Assembly (NCBI GenBank): GCA_025362705.1
Contig: JANYFH010000063.1
Coordinates: 1-18,645 of the forward strand
Origin: Betaproteobacteria bacterium
GTDB lineage: Bacteria; Pseudomonadota; Gammaproteobacteria; Burkholderiales; Usitatibacteraceae
Direction of reading: 5' to 3'
Length of the DNA: 18,645 bases
Shown here: positions 14,807 through 18,645 of the stretch, one piece after another
Position numbering within the stretch: the stretch's first letter is position 1
Layout of the letters: every line of letters begins with the position of its first letter
Notes under the pieces: model-generated
What the model was told of the DNA's origin: nothing
Database searches by the model: none
The model's input: the letters and a program-made list of their open reading frames with translations, nothing else
Translations under genes and position numbers: made by a program

Positions 14807-16624
14807 TTACAACGGTGCGCACATCACCACACCTTCTTCAGTCCAGCCGTTGGCTTTCATCGCTTCGACCTCGGAAACACTGGTCGTGTAGCGACGACTC
14901 GATGTGAACTCGCGCAAGCGCGAATCGGATAGCCGCGTCACAGCCAGCGTACCCGGCGCGCAACTTGGTTGCAGCGCCTGATTTATCCAGAACGCGATAC
15001 CTTCATCAGCCCAGCCCACACTGCGGCGGAGCAACTGGCACTCGCGGACATCGGCCGAATAGAAATGTGTGTTGAGACCGCTCGCATACAAGCGGCACAC
15101 CGGTGCCTGCGGCACCGGGCGCAGTTCCGTTATGCCCGGGATCGTGAAAGCCTTGAACTGGTAACCCGTTCGTGCCCAGCCCGGACCTGCGCCGCCACGG
15201 TCAAGCAAATCCTTGTCGGCGCTACTTGCCGTGATGAAGTAACGCTTGATGCTGTCGTTGTGGAACTCGTCCACCAGCACTTCATTGCTGCCTAGCGCCG
15301 TCGGAGGCGTGTAGTCGATGCGCAGAAAATCATCGAGACCACCACCGACATTTTTTTGCCGGGACAATTTATCTAGCGCAACTTTGTCGCCGCTCAGATA
15401 GGCGGCAAAAAATGGAATTGCCCAGCCAAATACGTCCGGCGCGTAACTTGACGCATAGGTGTGTTCAACACCGTTCAAGGCCACCTGATAGCGCGCACCG
15501 CGAAAATTGTTCACCGCTTGTTCCATCATGAACATCGGCGCAGTGGTGTCGGCCGTACCGGAAATGGAAAGGTACGGCGCGGTCACGTTTTTTGCTGTCG
15601 CGTTATCGTCACCAAATGCGGGCAGCAAACGTTGTCCCGCGTACGGCACGTAACCGACGGCCGCTTTGATGCGCGGGTCTTGCACGGTCGGTCTTGCGGT
15701 CAGGAACGGGTAATTGTCGGTCAGATATGCACCAAGCAGCCATGTCATCGTTGCGCCGCCCATGCTGCCGCCGATGCCACCGATGCGCGCGGCGTCAATG
15801 TAGGTGCTGAAATCAGGGTGTGCGAGCATCAGATCGATCACCGACTTCACGCTCAGTGGTCGCATTGCCTGCAATTCGACGATGAGGTCAAAGTTGAGAA
15901 CGATATATTGTAGATCGCTGAGATTCTCGACCTTCAATCTGGAAAAACGCCCGTCACCATGGAACGGTGCTGAGACGATGTAGCCATAGCTCGCCAGCCG
16001 AACCAGAAAGTCAATCGACTTGCCATCCACTGGGCTGCCTCCCAAGCCGTGTGAAAACACCAGTAGCGGCCAGCGACCACAGCCCGCAGGTGTCGGGAAA
16101 ATGGCGGTGCAGGGCTGGCTGGCGAGGATCGCATTCTGGCCGGCACGTTGCATGTGCGGAAGGCGCTGTCCATCCGGCAAAAAATAATCGGGGCGATTGT
16201 TGGTCGCATCGGTCGGGTAGCAAGTGACAGTGACAAAGTCGACGAGCGAATTGCGGCGCTGGGGATAAAGACTGCTATTGGGCACCTGCGGAGTGGCCTT
16301 CAGGGTGCTTGCAGGTTCAAGCAGGATATCGCCAACATAATGGCCGTTGGTACCTGACCAATAGTCGTCGAGCGTCCCGCCAAGCTGACTCATGCGCGCC
16401 GTGTCGTGCGCCAGATTTGAGCACGCCACCGGAAATGCACCCGGCGCCAATGGCGCCATCTCGACGCTATGATTTCGCTGCGTCGGGAATTCAGGAAGCG
16501 GCCCTTTCGATGCTTTTTCGATGCGCTGGTTTTTGCTCGTGGCGAAACTGGGCAGCGCAAAAAATGCGCAAAGCATCAGCAGCAGCAAAAACCGTCCGTA
16601 CTGCTCAAACTGCTGAACGCGCAT
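14807..16624 (-). CDS. Secreted alpha/beta hydrolase with C-terminal DUF5648-like repeats
   Basis: This is a 605-residue protein. Residues 1-28 are a Sec signal peptide (ALPSFA). About 185-425 is an alpha/beta hydrolase with the oxyanion segment FSHGLGG (190-196), nucleophile S287 in GGSMG (285-289), likely acid D359 in SGTAD and H388 in GVEH, as in secreted esterases and dienelactone-hydrolase-like lipases. Residues about 449-605 hold about three short repeats of the DUF5648 type (HFY/YFITA and GW..EG..F marks at 461-492, 510-546 and 560-602, the last ending EEGVVMCAP). Substrate unknown; an extracellular ester is likely. The start at 16624 has GGAG nine bases upstream; an in-frame TTG at 16645 precedes that site. 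The gene converges on ccmH with ten bases between, and no terminator hairpin was seen. Confidence 0.86.
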   Translation of the reverse strand: MRVQQFEQYGRFLLLLMLCAFFALPSFATSKNQRIEKASKGPLPEFPTQRNHSVEMAPLAPGAFPVACSNLAHDTARMSQLGGTLDDYWSGTNGHYVGDILLEPASTLKATPQVPNSSLYPQRRNSLVDFVTVTCYPTDATNNRPDYFLPDGQRLPHMQRAGQNAILASQPCTAIFPTPAGCGRWPLLVFSHGLGGSPVDGKSIDFLVRLASYGYIVSAPFHGDGRFSRLKVENLSDLQYIVLNFDLIVELQAMRPLSVKSVIDLMLAHPDFSTYIDAARIGGIGGSMGGATMTWLLGAYLTDNYPFLTARPTVQDPRIKAAVGYVPYAGQRLLPAFGDDNATAKNVTAPYLSISGTADTTAPMFMMEQAVNNFRGARYQVALNGVEHTYASSYAPDVFGWAIPFFAAYLSGDKVALDKLSRQKNVGGGLDDFLRIDYTPPTALGSNEVLVDEFHNDSIKRYFITASSADKDLLDRGGAGPGWARTGYQFKAFTIPGITELRPVPQAPVCRLYASGLNTHFYSADVRECQLLRRSVGWADEGIAFWINQALQPSCAPGTLAVTRLSDSRLREFTSSRRYTTSVSEVEAMKANGWTEEGVVMCAPL

Positions 16625-16751
16625 ATAAAGAATCTCCGGAAACAATCAAGTTGGAACACGCGGGAAGTCGTTCGTTGCATCAATCCAGATAATATTGAGA
16701 CCTCAAAAAACTTCTCAGCAGCGCAATAACGGCTGACGCACCAAAAAGTTA

Positions 16752-16765
16752 CATGCAAATGCATG
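16752..16765. promoter_or_regulatory. 14-base inverted repeat, possible operator
   Basis: CATGCAAATGCATG is a perfect inverted repeat of six-base arms around AA, in the middle of a divergent intergenic region. The position suits a dimeric regulator acting on one or both neighbouring genes. No regulator family is indicated. Confidence 0.3.
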
Positions 16766-16840
16766 CGCCGACCGATGCTTCGACAGCAAAATCCAGCGTG
16801 TAGGACTCCCACAAAACCTGCGGACGTTTTCGCGCATAGT

Positions 16841-16849
16841 TGTTACACT
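16841..16849 (+). promoter_or_regulatory. Possible extended -10 promoter of the solute-binding protein gene
   Basis: TGTTACACT has the TGN extension and a four-of-six match to TATAAT, 65 bases before the start codon. I see no good -35 box at 16-18 bases. Confidence 0.28.
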
Positions 16850-16914
16850 GCTAACTCGCCCAAATGCGACTAAATGCGCGAACGAAACTAAACCAAATCC
16901 TGCTGGAGGCTTTC

Positions 16915-18504
16915 ATGAATTTCCGCGTTTTATTGATGTGTGGTGTTGTTGCACTGTCGTCCGCGTTCTCGCTTTCTGCAAATGCAAAGAATTTTCGCTG
17001 GGCGTCCTCTGGCGATGCGACTACACAAGATCCGCACGGACAGGATGAGAGCTTCACGAAGTCGATTAACCAGATGATTTATGAACGGCTGTTTCAGCCC
17101 GGCAAGGATATGTTCGCAACACCCTGGCTCGCAACGAGCCAGAAAGTGGTGAGCCCAACCAGGCGCGTCGTGACGTTGCGCAAAGGTGTGAAATTTCAGG
17201 ATGGCACGCCATTTACAGCAGATGACGTGGTGTTCTCGTTTGAACGCGCAGCCAAATCAAACCAGTACAAAACTTATGCGATTCCTGCGGGCGTGCCGAA
17301 AAAGATCGACGATTACACCGTTGAATTCACCACGGCTACACCGAATCCCGTCGGGCACATCTATCTCGGCGAAGTTCCGATCATGAGCAAAAAGTGGGCG
17401 GAAAAAAACAATGCTGTCGCCCCACAGGATTTCAGCACCAAGGAAGTAACCTACGCCTCGCGTAACGCGATGGGAACAGGCCCGTTCAAGCTGGTTTCGT
17501 ATGAGCCGGGAATCAAAACAGTGCTTGAAAAAAACCCCGACTGGTGGGGCATCAAGGATGGACGCTTTGAAGGCAATGTTGATTTAATCGAATACCGCCC
17601 CATCGCCAACGCAGCCACGCGCATGGCAGCGCTGCAGTCCGGCGAGATCGATTTTGTACTGGATCCTGCCGTGCAGGACATCGCCAAATTAAAGGAAGAC
17701 AAAAATCTGAAAGTCTGGGAAGGCGACGAAACTCGCGTCATCTCGATCACGTTTGATCAGGCACGCGACGAGTTGTTGTTCTCGGACGTGAAAGGCAAAA
17801 ATCCATTCAAGGACAAACGCGTTCGCATGGCGCTTTATCAGGCCATCGATGTGAATGCGATTAAAACCTCAATCATGCGCGGACTCGCAACACCGACTGG
17901 GCTCGCGACACCAAGCCCGATTGGCGAAGGCGTTCCTGCGGCGATGGACAAGCGTTTCCCGTTTGACCCCGATGCGGCGAAAAAATTATTGGCCGATGCG
18001 GGCTACCCGAACGGCTTTGGATTCACGCTGCACTGCCCGAATGATCGCTACGTGAACGACGAAAAAATATGTGTCGCGCTGGCGAGCATGTGGGCGCGCA
18101 TCGGCGTAAACACCAAAGTCGAAACGATGCCGAAAGCACAGTATTTCCAGCGCACGCCCAAAAAAGAATTCAGCGCGTGCATGCAGGGCTGGGGCGACAA
18201 TAATCGTGATGCCATGTTTACGTTAAAACCACTATTTCACAGTCTGAACGACAAGGGCGCCGGTGACACCAACTATGGCAATTTCAAAAATGCGGCACTG
18301 GATGACCTGATCGACAAAGCCGAGGTGGAAATGGATACGGCCAAGCGCCAGGCGCTGATTAATCAGGCGGTGGAAATGGTGAAGAACGAGGTGCTCGTCA
18401 TCCCGCTGCATCGCCAGGTGATTCCGTGGGTGTCACGCGCAAATGTCAGCGTGATTCATCGCTCAGATAACAAGTTTGTGCCGATCTGGGTGAAGATTCA
18501 GTAA
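16915..18504 (+). CDS. ABC transporter substrate-binding protein, family 5 (peptide/nickel type)
   Basis: This is a 529-residue periplasmic binding protein for an ABC importer of peptides or similar solutes. Residues 1-24 are a Sec signal peptide (ANA before K25). The mature protein has the family 5 pattern: a start with DATTQDPHG, INQMIYERLF (about 43-52), RKGVKFQDGTPFTADDVVFSFE (about 84-105, the family signature zone), a GTGPFKL turn, NPDWWG, and a late lobe with KRVRMALYQAID. The ATG at 16915 has GGAGG five bases upstream; the in-frame ATG at 16864 lies before that site and would spoil the signal peptide. No permease or ATPase gene is in view. The ligand cannot be read from the sequence. 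Confidence 0.92.
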   Translation: MNFRVLLMCGVVALSSAFSLSANAKNFRWASSGDATTQDPHGQDESFTKSINQMIYERLFQPGKDMFATPWLATSQKVVSPTRRVVTLRKGVKFQDGTPFTADDVVFSFERAAKSNQYKTYAIPAGVPKKIDDYTVEFTTATPNPVGHIYLGEVPIMSKKWAEKNNAVAPQDFSTKEVTYASRNAMGTGPFKLVSYEPGIKTVLEKNPDWWGIKDGRFEGNVDLIEYRPIANAATRMAALQSGEIDFVLDPAVQDIAKLKEDKNLKVWEGDETRVISITFDQARDELLFSDVKGKNPFKDKRVRMALYQAIDVNAIKTSIMRGLATPTGLATPSPIGEGVPAAMDKRFPFDPDAAKKLLADAGYPNGFGFTLHCPNDRYVNDEKICVALASMWARIGVNTKVETMPKAQYFQRTPKKEFSACMQGWGDNNRDAMFTLKPLFHSLNDKGAGDTNYGNFKNAALDDLIDKAEVEMDTAKRQALINQAVEMVKNEVLVIPLHRQVIPWVSRANVSVIHRSDNKFVPIWVKIQ

Positions 18505-18541
18505 GTAGTGTTTTCGCAGGGTGCGCATCGTAAGTACGCGT

Positions 18542-18645
18542 TCATTGCACGTGCACGGTGTGCGCTCTGCTGGCGCTTGAGCTTATCCACAAACCGATAA
18601 ATGTAAGTGCCCCATTGATAATCAGCAGCTCCAATCCAATTTCAT
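18542..18645 (-). CDS. C-terminal tail of a probable small membrane protein (partial)
   Basis: On the minus strand a frame is open from the right edge to a TGA at 18544-18542, giving 33 full codons. The residues form a hydrophobic helix (LELLIINGALTFIGLWI) followed by a short polar tail, as at the end of a membrane protein. It would converge on the solute-binding protein gene with 37 bases between. No start is visible, so the call rests on composition only. Confidence 0.45.
   Translation of the reverse strand, partial: EIGLELLIINGALTFIGLWISSSASRAHTVHVQ

Larger units (their letters stand above)
16625..16914. other. Divergent intergenic region between the hydrolase and solute-binding protein genes
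   Basis: This stretch of 290 bases has no gene. It contains AT-rich DNA near 16690-16712 that may serve the leftward hydrolase gene, a 14-base inverted repeat at 16752-16765, and a possible extended -10 box for the rightward gene at 16841-16849. Confidence 0.6.

Noticed and set aside
16625..16645. Upstream TTG start of the hydrolase gene
   Set aside because: The GGAG ribosome site lies downstream of this TTG and before the ATG at 16624, and the signal peptide begins naturally at the ATG.
18583..18591. Second consensus DnaA box TTATCCACA
   Set aside because: It falls inside the probable membrane protein tail on the minus strand and is isolated, so chance or coding explains it.

Overview
The window looks like a chromosomal segment of a moderately GC-rich Gram-negative proteobacterium, most likely a betaproteobacterium. 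The grounds are a complete System I (Ccm) cytochrome c maturation operon, lipoprotein and Sec signal peptides, an outer-membrane-type protein, and an esterase with the C-terminal module often seen in betaproteobacterial secreted proteins. I saw no rRNA, tRNA, CRISPR array or insertion sequence.

Left part (1-6117, all minus strand): a tightly packed operon that reads leftward from about 6117. Its genes are a five-helix membrane protein whose paired histidines look like a di-heme cytochrome b, a protein joining an N-terminal FHA-like domain, one membrane helix and ten CXXCH haem sites, a lipoprotein with two HbpS/GlcG-like (DUF336) domains, and a large probable outer-membrane beta-barrel protein that runs off the left edge. 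Together they could form an electron route from the quinol pool through the periplasm to the outer membrane. I do not recognise it as a named system, and it is the most interesting part of the window. The first 29 bases are an exact inverted copy of 164-192, so the extreme left end may be a fold-back artefact.

Middle (6118-7419): an approximately 500-base divergent intergenic region holding a 12-base palindrome and a possible degraded small gene, then a DUF3224-like gene with two plausible starts, then a short promoter region with a good -10 box and an FNR-like site.

Centre (7420-14796, plus strand): ccmI-ccmA-ccmB-ccmC-ccmD-ccmE-ccmF-ccmG-ccmH, mostly with stop/start overlaps. CcmABCDE load haem on the CcmE chaperone, CcmG and CcmH keep apocytochrome cysteines reduced, and CcmF, CcmH and CcmI carry out attachment. 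ccmI comes first instead of last. The operon lies back to back with, and would serve, the decahaem gene.

Right part (14797-18645): a convergent secreted alpha/beta hydrolase with C-terminal repeats, a divergent intergenic region with a 14-base inverted repeat, a family 5 solute-binding protein without its permease in view, and at the right edge the tail of a probable membrane protein on the minus strand.
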